Shown: in pieces, positions 33,610-46,627 of the stretch
Position numbering within the stretch: the stretch's first letter is position 1
Layout of the letters: each line of letters starts with the position of its first letter
DNA from: Colocasia esculenta
Taxonomy: Eukaryota; Streptophyta; Magnoliopsida; Alismatales; Araceae
NCBI GenBank assembly: GCA_014218235.1
Contig: CM024757.1
Coordinates: 147,325,371-147,389,370, forward strand
Direction of reading: 5' to 3'
Length of the DNA: 64,000 nt
Notes under the pieces: model-generated
The model's database searches: none
The model's input: the letters and a program-made list of their open reading frames with translations, nothing else
Told to the model about the DNA's origin: nothing
Program-made: the position numbers and the translations under genes

Positions 33610-34740
33610 CCCTCTTGGAATTGGATTGCCATTGGGCAATTCTGTGTCAATTAACTTGAGAAAGGATCCCTATCTTCTTTTGACTGACCAACCCTTTTGT
33701 GTGGGATAGAATTTAGGTAGGTGCAGGGTTAGCAACTCAGTATTTTTTTCCATCTAATATCAATTTTTTCCCAGAATGCCTTAATTGATGCCACTCTTTC
33801 TTAACTCTCATTTCCAATTACATGTAATGTAGTTGGGCGACATATATATTTAGGAATGATCCTAAGAAGTGCACATGAATGTCATCAAGGCAATGTAGCC
33901 TGAAAACATATATCTTCGGCGATTGATTATTGAAATGTTGATTCATATGATTTGTCTTCCTCAATTTAGACTTTTTTTTTCCTTTCAGGCAGGTGGTTTA
34001 GAGCTTATAGGGTTCTCATCCATTCTTCATTCAAAAAACTGTAAGTAGGCATATACATATTTTATAATGTGATTGCCTGTAAGATATCCTGATTTACAAA
34101 AAAACTATCTTCTTCTTCTTCTTCTTCTTCTTCTACTTTTATATTTTTTACAGAAATGCATGATTAAGTACAATTAGATATCCTATTTTTTTATTTTGTT
34201 CATACAAAATTCATGAGTTTTTAAAAGCACAATTTTTCTAGCTCTAATCCTATCTACTTCAAAACTCAGTTTAAACTACTATCTTCCCAGATGTAAGTAG
34301 ATTGTTTGTGATTTTTTAGAGTTTCTGCTGATTCTTATTATATTATGCAAAATTGAATTTCATTATTGTAAAAATATGAATTCCTGCCAAACACAGGAGA
34401 TATATCTATTTCTTTCTCTATTTTTTGCAGACTGTCAATGAAAAACCTATGACCTATGTTTACCATATATAGATTTCTATGTGAGAAGATCTATTTTTCC
34501 AGCCATAGGAATGCAATGTTCCATCTGATCTAAACTTCCCGTAGTCCATTGCCACTGCAACCAACCACTTTGCTTAATTAGTAGTCAATCCCAAGTCATT
34601 TCCCATGGATTCATGTTAGTATGTTATTTTTTTTCTACGGAGATGAATGTTTGATTGATTCTTTCATATTTACCATATTATGATTTAATTTCATATTTTA
34701 AATTACTCATGAATAAATTGTTATCAATTTTTTTTCTAAT
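33610..34740. other. CACTA interior, AT-rich, no gene seen
   Basis: Intron-like sequence with a (TCT)n run at 34111-34134. No coding region could be supported. Confidence 0.5.
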
Positions 34741-34742
34741 TA

Positions 34743-35117
34743 GTGATGAGAGTTCGCTATTGGAAATTAGACTCAAAGAAGAACAAATGTCCAACGTATC
34801 AAAGTACGTGTTTGTTTGAACGTAAAATATTATCGATGGATATTCGAAGATTGCATGATGGTTTACTTTTGGTGAAAGAGAAGATGAAGAAAATCATAAA
34901 GATTATTCGGAAAGAAGAAAGACAAAGTTTAGAAAATAAAAGTGGATTATCTGTTATTGTTCAAGATGAAAAAGGACTGCGATATTCTGTAATCTTACGA
35001 CGCAGTTGGTGTGGTAGTATGTACATGTTTAGTGGAAAAGACTGGTCAAAATTTGTGGAAAATAATTGTGTCAAAGAACTTGACATTCTGAAAGTTATGT
35101 CTTCTCATTATGTATGA
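34743..35117 (+). CDS. Unidentified ORF in CACTA, weak B3-domain resemblance
   Basis: 124 residues, Lys-rich. The C-terminal half has LRYSVILRRSWCGSMYMFSG, then KDWSKFVENN, then VKELDIL. This is the order of features in plant B3 DNA-binding domains (strand, GW..F..., L..GD). The GD pair reads EL-D here, so the match is weak. It is likely captured host coding sequence or part of an upstream exon. It precedes the TNP2 gene by about 350 bp. Confidence 0.35.
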   Translation: MMRVRYWKLDSKKNKCPTYQSTCLFERKILSMDIRRLHDGLLLVKEKMKKIIKIIRKEERQSLENKSGLSVIVQDEKGLRYSVILRRSWCGSMYMFSGKDWSKFVENNCVKELDILKVMSSHYV

Positions 35118-35470
35118 AGAGATGTATTTGGCAAACTATATTTAGGGATATCAGTGGTTAGTTCAAAACCTAGGAAATCTAATGAGAAGCTGGTGAATAA
35201 AGAGCCGATCAAGTGGTGGTGGCCTAATATGAAGACATCACAGTTTGTACTGTTTTTAATGTTCAATACCATTAAGTATTTATATAGTGCTCAAATTTAT
35301 TTGATATTCATGTATGCTTACTCTTCATTTATCTTTACGTCAACGCTTTGTTTCACCCATTAGCTCTGAGACTCTCCATATAACGTATGTATCATATGTA
35401 TGGTACTTGAATGATGTGAGGGTGTGTTGGATTTTAACTCGTGACATGACATTTAATCTGTGTAGGAAAA

Positions 35471-37185
35471 ATGTCTTATGAGAATCGGTCATGGATGTAC
35501 CATGGAATAGTGAATGGAGTTGTGACCAAGGAGTTTAAAGATGGAGTTGACAGTTTTATTCAGTTTGCATTGAGTAATTCATTAGTAGCAGTTGATCCAA
35601 TGGGTAACATACGATGCCCGTGTTCGGCTTGTAAGAACAGAAAGTGGATATCGACATGGGATGTACAACATCATTTGTATACAAGAGGATTTGTTGCCCA
35701 TTATGAGTTATAGCCGTCTCATGGTGAGTTGAATATTCAGTTGTCTGCACCAGCTAATTACTTTGCCTCCACAAGTACTTACGTAGACATGGTTGTCGAT
35801 GCTGCTGGTCCAGAGTTCAATATTCATGAAGATCAAACAAATGAAGAAGTGTCAAATGATACAGCTCAAAAATTTTATCAGTTACTTCGAGATGTTGATG
35901 AGCCATTATGGGATGGTTGTGAGAAGCATACACGGTTGTCTGCAGTGTCGCAGCTACTGAATTTGAAATATGAATTTCATATGAGCGAGAGTTGTTTTGA
36001 TCGGCTTCTCTTACTCGTCAAGAGTATGCTTCCTCAATCAGAGAGGTTACCTGCTGATTTTTACCGTGCGAAGAAGATGGTGAATGATCTGGGGCTTGGG
36101 TTTATGAAAATTGATGCATGTCTAAATCATTGTATGTTGTACTACAAAGATGATGCAGATAAGACATCATGTTGTATTTGTAAGCATGATAGATTCAAGC
36201 CTAAGAGAGGGGACAAGTCAAACCAGAAGGATGTTCTGTATAAGTCATTGCGGTACTTTCCGATCACACCTAGATTGCAGCGGTTGTTCATGTCCCCGAA
36301 GACAGCTGGACACATGACTTGGCATGCGGAAAGAGTCCGTTGTGACGATGGTGAAATGAGTCATCCTGCCGATGGTGAATCTTGGGCTCATTTTAGCCGT
36401 ACTCATCCTTACTTCTCAAGGGATCCACGCAACGTGCAGCTGGGTTTATGCACAGACGGTTTCAATCCATTCGGAGGCTCGGTGACATCTTACTTATGTT
36501 GGCCAGTATTTCTAACACCGTATAACCTTCCGCCAGGCATGTGCATGAAGCGTGAGAATCTGTTCCTTTCATTGCTGATTCTGGGTCCAAGAAGTCCAGG
36601 AAAATATATAGACATATATCTTAGACCGTTGATTGATGAACTAAAATTGTTATGGTCAGATGGGGTTCTCACTTATGATGCATCCAGAAAACAGAATTTC
36701 AATTTGAAGGCTGCATTAATGTGGACAATAAGTGACTTTCCAGCATACGGCATGTTATCTGGCTGGAGCACACATGGGAGGTTGGCATGTCCTTATTGCA
36801 TGGAGGATTCTAAATCATTCGTATTGAAATCTAGGGGAAAATCATGTATTCATTTGAATTATTGTCGTAGGTGCATGCACGATCTTAAGATGAAAGTTCG
36901 CAATAAAGCACAAGTTGAGGGCTCCATTACCCAGGTGTACCTTATTGAGGAGATATCGAACTTTTGTTCGATGTAGTTTGACACGGAAATTCGAACTCGA
37001 CACACTCAACCTCCATGTAATGATGATGGTGGAGATTCTAATGTGTCTGACCGACTCTCTATGTTCAAGTGTCCCGGGCGAGCATTTGGATATTCTTCTA
37101 CTCGCGCACTCGAAGACAGAGAGTTGGTAGCTGCAGAGATCTACCTATTTATGAATTGCGCAGAACTAGACCCTTACATTGAGTA
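35471..37185 (+). pseudogene. CACTA TNP2-type transposase, internally deleted, two nonsense codons
   Basis: The N terminus is a transposase-associated domain (SWMYHG, IRCPCSACKN, HHLYTRGF). TNP2 core follows (PF02992: DACLNHCMLYYKDD, CCICKHDRFKP, ADGESWAHF, DGFNPFG, LTPYNLPPGMCMK, FPAYGMLSGWSTHG). Near 36865 it jumps to a DUF4218-like C-terminal part (RNKAQVEGSI, CPGRAFGYSSTR, ALEDRELVAAEIYLFMNC), so the second half of TNP2 is missing. In-frame TAG codons at 35711-35713 (where Trp is usual) and 36974-36976 break the frame. The element is therefore non-autonomous for this function. Confidence 0.88.
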
Positions 37186-37284
37186 AGCTCTCAACACTAA
37201 TGAAATACATCATTTGCGAGCAATACTGCAGAACTTAGAGGTTGTGTGACATTTACATTGCAGAGAGTTTGACTCGGCCATATG

Positions 37285-37486
37285 CATATGTACACACAAA
37301 ACTCTATATATTATTGTTCATATTAAATTCACGAGATCTAACGTACATACAATTATGCAGGGACTGGCTCCCTGTCCACGCCGGTCGTCTCGGCGACATG
37401 TATACGTATATATGTAAACACAAAACTCTATATATTATTGTTCAATTTAAATTCATATTTTCTAATGTGTATATAATTTTGCAGGG
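37285..37486. repeat. Two-copy ~120-bp direct repeat spanning an exon acceptor
   Basis: 37285-37366 and 37405-37490 both read CACAAAACTCTATATATTAT and end in ATGCAGGGAC or TTGCAGGGAC. The duplication therefore produced two successive short exons of the second CACTA gene. Confidence 0.75.
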
Positions 37487-40400
37487 ACCGCCTCTCCGTC
37501 GACCACGCGAGTAGCGCCACCTTTCCCTTCTTCCTCACCACCAGGTACATGTATGTTTCCATAGATTAGTATGTTTCTTTTCTTCCAATTTATACAACAA
37601 TAGTGTACTTAATTGTTTTCAACAGAGGTGGAGAGCCAGCATCCAGCAGCGGATGAGGAGGGGCCTCAACTACCGGGACGGCAGCCATGTTGGATCTCAG
37701 GGTAAACTAGATCACTTCAAACTTATTGTATTTGTTATTTATGTTATACATTTCATGTACAAAATTAATGTGCAATTGCAGGGGGAAGATAGATCCCGGT
37801 TCTGCTTCCCGCTATATTACGACGCTGGTCCACGCACATATTCCAGGACCAGTGGATGCATGGAGAGAGATCCCGGTGCCCGTCCGAGATTTATTATTTG
37901 ACACATTCACGGTATTATTAATTTTTACTGATTTAAAGTCATTTATTTAATTACTATCTCTATTAGTGCAGAGAGTTGAGTAATTTTATTTCTTTACAGC
38001 GGAGGTACGCGTTCACAAGACCTGAGGATCTCCCTCGAGCTCGAGCCGTCTGGGAGTCTACTGCCCAGACTAATTTAAGAAAGTCGATGTGGGAGGCCCG
38101 AGACAAGGCAATGAAGACCACAGGCAACCGGGATCCTATGGCTTGGCTGGATTACGACCCTGTTTGGCTGAGGAGGGACTATTGGGAGTCCCTTTGTGAG
38201 CGTTGGGCTACTGGACCATGGCAGGAGCGGTCACATGCGGCAAAACGCAACCGATCAACTCATCCAGAGAAGAATGTGCATACTAGTGGGTCCGTATCTT
38301 ATGCGACCCACAACCAAAAATTGGTAAGCATATTATTGTTCAATTGCTTAATACATTGATTATTATTGTGAAACTAGATAATTTTGTTGAATTGTAAGCA
38401 TCACGAGCTCGAGCGTGCCCCTACTTTTTGCGAGTTATTTGATCGGACTCATAAGCGGAAGTGGACGGATGACTATGCCAGCGAGAGTGCTCGCACGATT
38501 GCTGTAAGTCAAGCTATAAATTTTGAATTCAATTAAGATATTAAAATAATTTGTTTTCAATAATTTAGTTTTAATTTGTTCTGCAGGAGACCTATGATAG
38601 GATGATGGCGGATCGCTATGTAGAGGGCACTCCCCAGCCAGACTTGGATCCGGAGGCTTGGGTCGACGCAACGGGAGGGCCGAGGAAGGGTCGAGTGTAC
38701 GGCTTTGGGGACAGCCTGGATACTACTCCAGTGTTGTCCTTATATGAGAGTTCGGTCGCTCCTCCAGCATACGCGAGTTCATCTGCTGCGCCACCCGTCA
38801 GTGGTGTAGAGGAGATGAGAACCCTCATTCGAGAAGAGCTACGGGAAGAGCTACGGACGCACTTCGACGATATAGTTCAGCAGTTGATCTCAACCATGCA
38901 GGGAGCACGCCCCTCACAGCCAGCCCCTCAGGTCAGTATTACTATTAATTTCATATACTTTGAATGAAATGAAACCACTAAAGAATGTCAAAAGGGAAAA
39001 AAGAAATCTAAATTAATTAACCTAACAGAAGTGTAAAGGGCGTTCAAATGATGGATCTAAAAAAAACCCGTCTAAAGGGTCAAAACACACAACCCGGGGG
39101 TCCAAAATCCCAAATAGGGATCTGATCGGCGTGTCGTTCACTCCGACACGACCGGGTGGGTTAAATTGACGTGTGCGAACTGACGGAATCCGGTTTGGAT
39201 CCCGGATTGGGTTGGGCGTTGAAATGACGGATCTAAAAAAAAAACAAGTCTAAAGGGTCAAAACACATAACCCAGGGGTCCAAAATCCCAAATAGGGATC
39301 TGATCGGCGTGTCGTTCACTCCGACACGACCGGGTGGGTTAAATTGACGTGTGCGAACTGACGAAATCTGATTTGGATTTCCGGATTGGGTTGGGCGTTC
39401 AAATAAAGGATCTAAGAAAAAACCCAAGTCTAAAGGGTCAAAACACACAACCCGGGGTCCAAAATCCCAAATAGGGATTTGATCGGCGTGCCATTCACTC
39501 CGACATGACCAGGTGGGTTAAATTGACGTGTGCGAACTGACGGAATCTGATTTGGATTCCCAGATTGGGTTGGATGTTGAAATGATGGATCTAAAAAAAA
39601 CCCATCTAAAGGGTCAAAACACACAGCCTGGGGGTCCAAAATCCCAAATAGGGATCTGATCGGCGTGTTGTTCACTCCGACACGACCGGGTGGGTTAAAT
39701 TGACGTGTACGAACTGACGGAATCCGATTTGGATTCCTGGATTGGGTTGGGCGTTGAAATGACGGATCTAAAAAAACCCGTCTAAAGGGTCAAAACACAC
39801 GACCTGGAGGGTCCAAAATCCCAAATAGGGATCTGATCGGCGTGCTGTTCGCTCCGACCCGATCGGGTGGGTTAAATTGACGTGTGCGAACTGACGGAAT
39901 CCGATTTGGATTCCCGGATTGGGTTGGGCGTTGAAATGACGAATCTAAAAAAAACCCAAGTCTAATGGGTCAAAACACACAACCCGGGGGTCCAAAATCC
40001 CAAATAGGGATCTGATTGGCATGCCGTTCACTTCGACACGACCGGGTGGGTTAAATTGACGTGTGTAAACTGACAGAATCTGATTTGGATTCCCAGATTG
40101 GGTTGGGCGTTCAAATGACAGATATATAAAAAAAACCCAAGTCTAAAGAGTCAAAACACACAACCCGGGGGGTCCAAAATCCCAAATAGGGATCTGATCG
40201 CGTGTCGTCCACTCCGACACGACCGGGTGGGTTAAATTGACGTGTGCGAACTGAGGGAATCCGATTTGGATTCCCGGATTGGGTTGGGCGTTCAAATAAC
40301 GGATCTAAAAAAAACTCAAGTCTAAAAGGTCAAACACACAACCCGGGGTCCAAAATCCCAAATAAGGATCTGATTGGCGTGCCGTTCGCTTCGACACGAC

Positions 40401-41934
40401 CGGGTGGGTTAATTGACGTGTGCGAACTGACGGAATCCGATTTGGATTCCCGGATTGGGTTGGGCGTTGAAATGACGGATCTAAAAAAAACCCAAGTCTA
40501 AAGGGTCAAAACACACAACCCAGGGGTCCAAAATCCCAAATAGGGATCTGATCGACGTGTCGTTCGCTCCGACACGACCGGGTGGGTTAAATTGACGTGT
40601 GCGAACTGACGGAATCTTATTTGGATTCCTGGATTGGGTTGGGCATTGAAATGATGGATCTAAAAAAAACCCGAGTCTAAAGGATTAAAACACACAACCC
40701 GAGGGTCCAAAATCCCAAATAGGGATCCGATTGGCGTGCCGTTCACTCCGACACGATCGGGTGGGTTAAATTGACGTGTGCGAACTGACGGAATCTGATT
40801 TGGATTCCCGGATTGGGTTGGGCGTTGAAACGACGGATCTAAAAAAACCATAGTCTAAAGGGTCAAAACACACAACTCAGGGGTTCAAAATACCAAATAG
40901 GGTTCCGATCGGCGTGTCGTTCACTCCGACAGGACCGGGTCGGTGAAAGTGACGTGTGTGAACTGACGGAGTCTGATTTGGATTCCCGGATTGGGTTGGG
41001 CGTAGAAACGGCGGATCTAAAAAACCCAAGTCTAAAGGGTCAAAGCACACAACTCGGGGGTCTAAAATCCCAAATAGGGATCCGATCGGCGTGTCGTTCA
41101 CTCCGACACGACCGGGTCAGTGAAAGTGACGTGTGTGAACTGACAGAGTCTGATTTGGATTCCCGGATTGGGTTGGGCATTGAAACGACGGATCTTAAAA
41201 AACCCAAGTGTAAATGATCAAAACACACAACCCGGGGGTCCAAAATCCCAAATAGGGATCCGATCGGTGTGCCGTTTGCTTCGACACGATCGGGTGGATT
41301 AAATGACGTGTGCGAACTGACAGAATCCAATTTGGATTCCCGGATTGGGTTGGGTGTTGAAATGACGGATCTAAAAAACCCAATTCTAAAGGATCAAAAC
41401 ACACAACCTGGGGGTCAAAAATCCAAAATAGGGATCCGATCGGCGTGTCGTTTGCTCCGACACGATCGGGTGGGTTAAATTGACGTGTGCGAACTGACGG
41501 AATCCGATTTGGATTCCCGAATTGGGTTGGGTGTTGAAATGACGGATCTAAAAAACCCAACTCTAAAGGATCAAAACACACAACCCGGGGGTCAAAAATC
41601 CAAAATAGGGATCCGATCGGCGTGCCGTTTTCTCCGACACGACCGGATGGGTGAAAGTGACGTGTGCGAACAGAAGGAATCCGATTTGGATTTCCGGATT
41701 GGGTTGGGCGTTGAAACGACGGATCTAAAAAAACCCAAGAAACGACGGATCTAAAAATAGTTTCTAATTAAACTTGAGAAATAATCACATATTTTAAATT
41801 TAATTTTGAAATAATGTATGTATATTAATTTTTATTAATGTTTCTCATATTATTTCTTTTTAATATAGGATCGACCTCCGACACCTGACGATCACGAGGC
41901 GGGGACAGCAGACGATCCGGCAGATCTGTCCTGA
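37361..41934 (+). CDS. CACTA second gene, PF03004-type (Transposase_24, TNPA-like), apparently intact
   Basis: Exons 37361-37399, 37485-37544, 37626-37701, 37782-37911, 38000-38323, 38399-38503, 38587-38931 and 41869-41934 join in one frame over GT/AG borders, ending in TGA. The core reads GPVDAWREIPVPVRDLLF, FTRPEDLPRARAVW, DPVWLRRDYWESLCERW, RAPTFCELFDRTHKRKW and ETYDRMMADRY. A Glu/Arg coiled coil (IREELREELRTHFDD) precedes a Pro-rich tail. TNPA-like proteins bind subterminal repeats and bring transposon ends together. The first exon and start codon were not found. The last intron is 2.9 kb and consists of satellite repeats. Confidence 0.72.
39030..41757. repeat. ~178-bp satellite array (about 15 units) in CACTA intron
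   Basis: Head-to-tail units with AGGGTCAAAACACACAACCC, GGGGTCCAAAATCCCAAAT, CTCCGACACGACCGGGTGGG and GGATTGGGTTGGGCGTTGAA. The GGTTGGGCGTT phrase recurs at 39211, 39390, 39569 and 39746 (spacing 177-179). Units are highly similar with scattered changes. ORFs read through it on both strands repeat the same peptide and are artefacts. Confidence 0.95.
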
Positions 41935-42079
41935 TTTTTTGTATTTATTATTTTGTATGATTTTATATTTGTTGTATTTTATGATTTTATGTTGATTGTG
42001 AGTATTTGTGAAATTTATGAATATTGGAGCAGGTTTGAAAAATCATTGTTATTTCTATATTTTTTTAAAAAAATTACAG

Positions 42080-42490
42080 TAATTTCTGACGAAATTTTCG
42101 ACGGATATTAGTCCGTCGGAAAATAGATATTACCGACGGAAATCACCCGTCGGAATTTCTGTCTAAAATACTGACAGGTTAATTTCCGACGGATTTGTAG
42201 GTCGAAATTTACCGACGGAAATTCCGACGGATTTTGCGATAATTTTCTGTCGGTAAATACTGACCAAATTTCTGACAATATTTTTCGACGCTTTCGGATG
42301 GAAATTACTGACCCAATTTCCGACGGATATTTCTATCGGTATTTCCGATAGATTTTCGACGGAATTTTGTGTCGTCGGTAATTTCTGACTAGATTTTTCC
42401 GACGACCTTTCGATGGAAAGCTGTCGGAAGGTTGTTTTTCCGACCGCTTACCGTCGGATTTCCGACGGATGGTGTCCGTCGAAAATCCCG
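42080..42490. repeat. CACTA 3' subterminal repeats
   Basis: More than a dozen CCGACGGA/TCCGTCGG-type motifs in both orientations, denser and longer than the 5' set, as usual for CACTA 3' ends. Confidence 0.85.
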
Positions 42491-43178
42491 CCTTTTCTTG
42501 TAGTGCAAGGAGTGTACATCCAGTGAGCATCCAACTCAATACACACTCAAAGTAAAGGGAGAAAGAGCTCGAGCCCATTCAAGAAAGAATAAGCACTCAA
42601 GTAGAAATCTTTAGAAGCATTCAAACCTCTCTCTCTCTCTCTCTCTCTCCATTCCCTCTCTCTTTGTGTTCTTGTGTATCTGTGAGAGAGATTTGTGGGT
42701 CTGCCTAAGAGAGTCTATCTTGCGTACTATTTTATCCTTAGGCATCGTCTCAGATCAAACATCTTCTTATTTATCTTAAGCTTAATCTAGGGGCTTTGGG
42801 CACAAGCTTCTGTTTAGAAGTATTCATTTTATTTTGTGAAGATAAGACCAGCAATGTGCTAGGTGAAGTGTCCAGCTGTGGGACTGTACACAGTGTTTCT
42901 CTTTGTTGGAAGAGAATGCTTGTTGTACAAGTGTTTCCCTTGATTAGAAGGAAAGACCAGCTCGTGTCTGGTGGTGTGACCAACTGGAGGTCTATACCAG
43001 TGAGTTGCTTCTCAGCTCTTAAAAGAAACACCTGACTGAGGTGAAATAGTGAGCTATCTTCTTGCTCAGAAAGAGAAGAAGACCAACAGGAGTTGCTGTT
43101 GTATGTCCTTAAAAGGGACTATACCATTGGTCAGTGGAAATCCCAAGAGTTGCTTAGGGACTAGACATATGTCTTCCA

Positions 43179-46100
43179 TGTAGCACCCAGAAAAATTCCG
43201 TAATTTAAAATTTGAAGAAAAATAAAATTAAATATTATTAAAATAATAGAAACATACGTACCATTATCGTATGTGCAAAAACACATCGGAAAATTCCATA
43301 AATACTATAGTTCAACCCTAAATAATATTTCAAAATGTTCCACAAAGAAATTCGTGCGATGAAAAATCCGATTGGCCAAGTTTATGACGCATCGTGATCA
43401 ATTATCATAATTAGGAAACAAAGTCGGAAAACCATTATCATGAGTAGAAAATGTGATCATAAATTAAATAAAATGATGGAGAGACTCTAAACAACATGTA
43501 TTGACAACCCATTATCAGATTTGGGCTAACGGACAACTCTTGGCCCAAGAATAAACTCAAGCAAGGGAAAATACATGGAATTTTGTAACCGTGAATGAGC
43601 AGAAAATAGGAAGAGACAATTAGGGCAAATTCCAAGGCAATTAGCCTTACATGGCAACCCAAATTCGTGCCTAACCATACTAGAGGGTTTCCTAATGGCC
43701 AATACACTCTATTGAGGATGTGAATCATCAAAACATGGAAGGGTTCATGCTAAAACTGCAACCCTTCTTTCCTAGTTGTATTAGGACCTCAAAACAACCC
43801 TAGATGCTTAAATACTCGCCAAGCAACCCTTGGGGACGAGTTACCATCTTGCTGGGGTCATGTGGGGCTATGCTAGAGCACCAGAGGGGGAGGAAATCGC
43901 CTCCAACCGGAGCTCTTCTTCCCAGCTGCGTTCTGCATCAATCTGTGTAGAGAACCCTTCTTAGATTCGACCAAAGGTGAGTCAAACCTCTACCAAACCA
44001 TGCAAGGATTATACCCCTGGAAAGAGGGTGGAGTCTAGTTTCTAATGGGATGGTTTTGCCCAATTTCTATGTAGTGTATCGGGAGTATTAAGCGTTCTCC
44101 TCCAAGCGTTCAGAGCTAGGGCTTTCTGGAGGACGAGTCTTATTCAACTCGAAAGGTAGGTTATCTCGGGCCAAACCTAATCAAGTCTTATACCAATGTG
44201 TAGTTCATCAAGTCTACTTTTATGTGCATGTGTTTTCCCCATTTTTTATCGAGCATACATGGAGTATTAAGTGTTTTCCAAAGGTCGTGTATATTTAGGG
44301 CTTTTCATGTTCAAGTCATTTCTCACACTTCCTGAGGTCAAATCATGTAAAACCAAAGCTATAGTTCTCTTCTTTTCCTCGTACCCAACAATTTTTATGT
44401 TCAGAGTTTTGTCCCAAGAGCCCTAGTTTGTAAGTTATAAGCATTGCATGCATTATGGTGCAGTTTTCTGCATTTTTAGGCCGAACCCTAAATCGTGACC
44501 AGTCCAGACGTCGCGTTCTGCATGGCATGAACGTGACGTACCAGACCGTCGCATTTATAGAAAAGGCGATCGAGTGTCCCATCGTGATTCTGTCATTGAC
44601 TTGACCGTTCTGACACCTCAAACTATGCGCTACATGGTTTTCTGTGTCATGCATGAATGTGACGCAGTAGTACGTCGCGATTTAGATCGTTTTCCCGCTC
44701 TTGCATTTTTGTTATTTTTATATTGTAATTTTGAAAACATCACTTGAACACGACGTATCGAAATGTCGCGACTCAAGGATGATCGCGACATGCTGCCTGT
44801 TGCGTTATGAATGCGACAAACAGGGTCGTCGTGTTTTCAACCTGAAGGCGACGGTCTAGACCGTCACGATTTGATCTTTTACAACAAGCCCATGTTTTTG
44901 AACCGTGTACTGTCTTCTTAATTGCGACGACTGTGTCCATCGCGGATTTCAAAGCCTACCTGATACCTGTTTTGCATGGTCTAAAGTTCAAGGTTAGCAT
45001 GTCATAGTTCCGTTAAGTGCATGTGGTTTGATCAGCGACTTAAAACTTGTTAACCTATGAAAAAATCATTACAACATGAATATCTATTCCATTGTTCTTA
45101 AATGATATGATCTATACTTGCAAACTATTGATTGATCATCTTGCTATTTTAGCTTGTTAAAGTGAATAATTGTTATCTTAAAATACTGCAAATCATGTCA
45201 AGTTAAGTGCATGTTTCAATCTCATGTCTTCGTGTTAATTGCTTTCTGCATGTTTGAAATCGATGGATTGTGGATTGAGACACGTACTTCACTACACACT
45301 TGCACTTGGAAACTCACGGCCGATCATTCTGTATCGGCAGTCTAGTGACCTTTCTCTTAAGACCTCTGTAAATCTTCGTACTCCGTGGATTCCCTCACAG
45401 ACACTGAGTTAGTTGTACCATTGAAGTTCCCTGGAGTTAGAGTGCACTTCCTTTCTTCTCTTGTTCTCGTGAGAGTGATTTATAACCTTAACTTAAGCCA
45501 TTAATGTGAAGAGATAACTAAAGTATAAATCGCGTCGTTATGCTGCTAAAATTATCTCTTGATCATTGTTATCATGAAAACCATGTTCACTTGACTTGCT
45601 ACTTCTTGACATCATCATCATCATGAACATGACATTACCATTGTGTATATCTTGAAACTCTTATATTGGCCATGAATGACTGTGGGTATCTACATTTGAA
45701 AATAGTGAGATGCTGATAGGGCACGACATGTGTCCAAGGGCTCCAGTCTAGCCCCAATGACGGCGAGTCATAAATATACTATTAACCATGAGATATAATG
45801 ATTACTGGTGTTGCATCTGCGTTGGGAGTATTTGCCTGTTGAATGCTAGATATAATAACCACATATACATGTCCTAGTGTGCATTTCAAGGTGGATCTTT
45901 CCTTGGTGTACATTAGTGTCTTCGTGCCTGATTAGTGAATCATGTTAAAAGTTTGTGCTTGCTTGCTTGTGTGATATGACCATCCTGCAATTATTGTAAT
46001 TAAGTGATATCTTGTGTGCTTGTTACTTGCCACTCTATTGATAGCTCTTGCTCGTCATATCATTCTAGATCTCGATCTATCTTGTTCAAGTATCATGTTT

Positions 46101-46627
46101 AATGAGTTTTATTCGCACATGCATATCTTGATAATCGTGCTTACCTAGTTCCAAATTACTAATCACTTATGTCATTACCCGCACATTGAGATGTAAATCC
46201 TACTGGGCTAGTTTGCTCACTCCCTACTTTTAACCTTCTAGGTGACTATGAAGTGCAAGAAGAAGAACAAGCCGAGGATGGGAATGCGTCCGAGTGAAGA
46301 GCATTCCAACCATAGAGTTATTATTAGTTTACTTTGAGTGTTAGAACAATGTAGTAGGAAGTGAGGATTATATGTACTTTTCCTTTTATTGAGTCTTAGT
46401 CATGTCATTTAACGATGAGAGAGTTGTATTAGTTCTATTTGAAACAATGAATTAAGATTTGAATACAAAAATTAGTTGAGTTCATTATTTGGGCCCTATT
46501 GTTATGATGTGATGATACACATTTAGTGCTTGCTAACTAGAGACTTATTTGCCGACTGCTCACATCTCGGAATATCAAACGTATTACTTCAAATATATTT
46601 CCGCTGTGAAATTCTTGAGATGTGACA
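43179..46627 (+). mobile_element. Gypsy solo LTR, complete, TSD TTCCA
   Basis: 3449 bp, from TGTAGCACCCAGAAAAATTC to GAGATGTGACA, flanked by perfect TTCCA (43174-43178, 46628-46632). No primer-binding site or internal sequence is present, so unequal recombination left a solo LTR. It contains several CGTCGCG/CGCGACG motifs (44510-44880), also seen in the gypsy LTR at 52561-54639, suggesting the same Tekay-like group. Its 3' half is duplicated at 1-1800. Confidence 0.9.

Larger units (their letters stand above)
31126..42505 (+). mobile_element. CACTA (En/Spm) transposon, 11,380 bp, TSD CAA
   Basis: Starts CACTACAAGAAAAAGCTG and ends in the inverse complement CTTTTCTTGTAGTG, flanked by CAA (31123-31125 and 42506-42508), the 3-bp duplication typical of CACTA elements. 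Subterminal repeats of CCGACGGAA/TTCCGTCGG lie at both ends. It encodes a TNP2-type transposase (broken) and a PF03004-type second protein. It also holds unassigned cargo and a large satellite array. Confidence 0.95.

Noticed and set aside
39233..41754. Series of 60-130 residue ORFs on both strands
   Set aside because: All are translations of the 178-bp satellite in successive units. The same peptide repeats and there is no gene structure.
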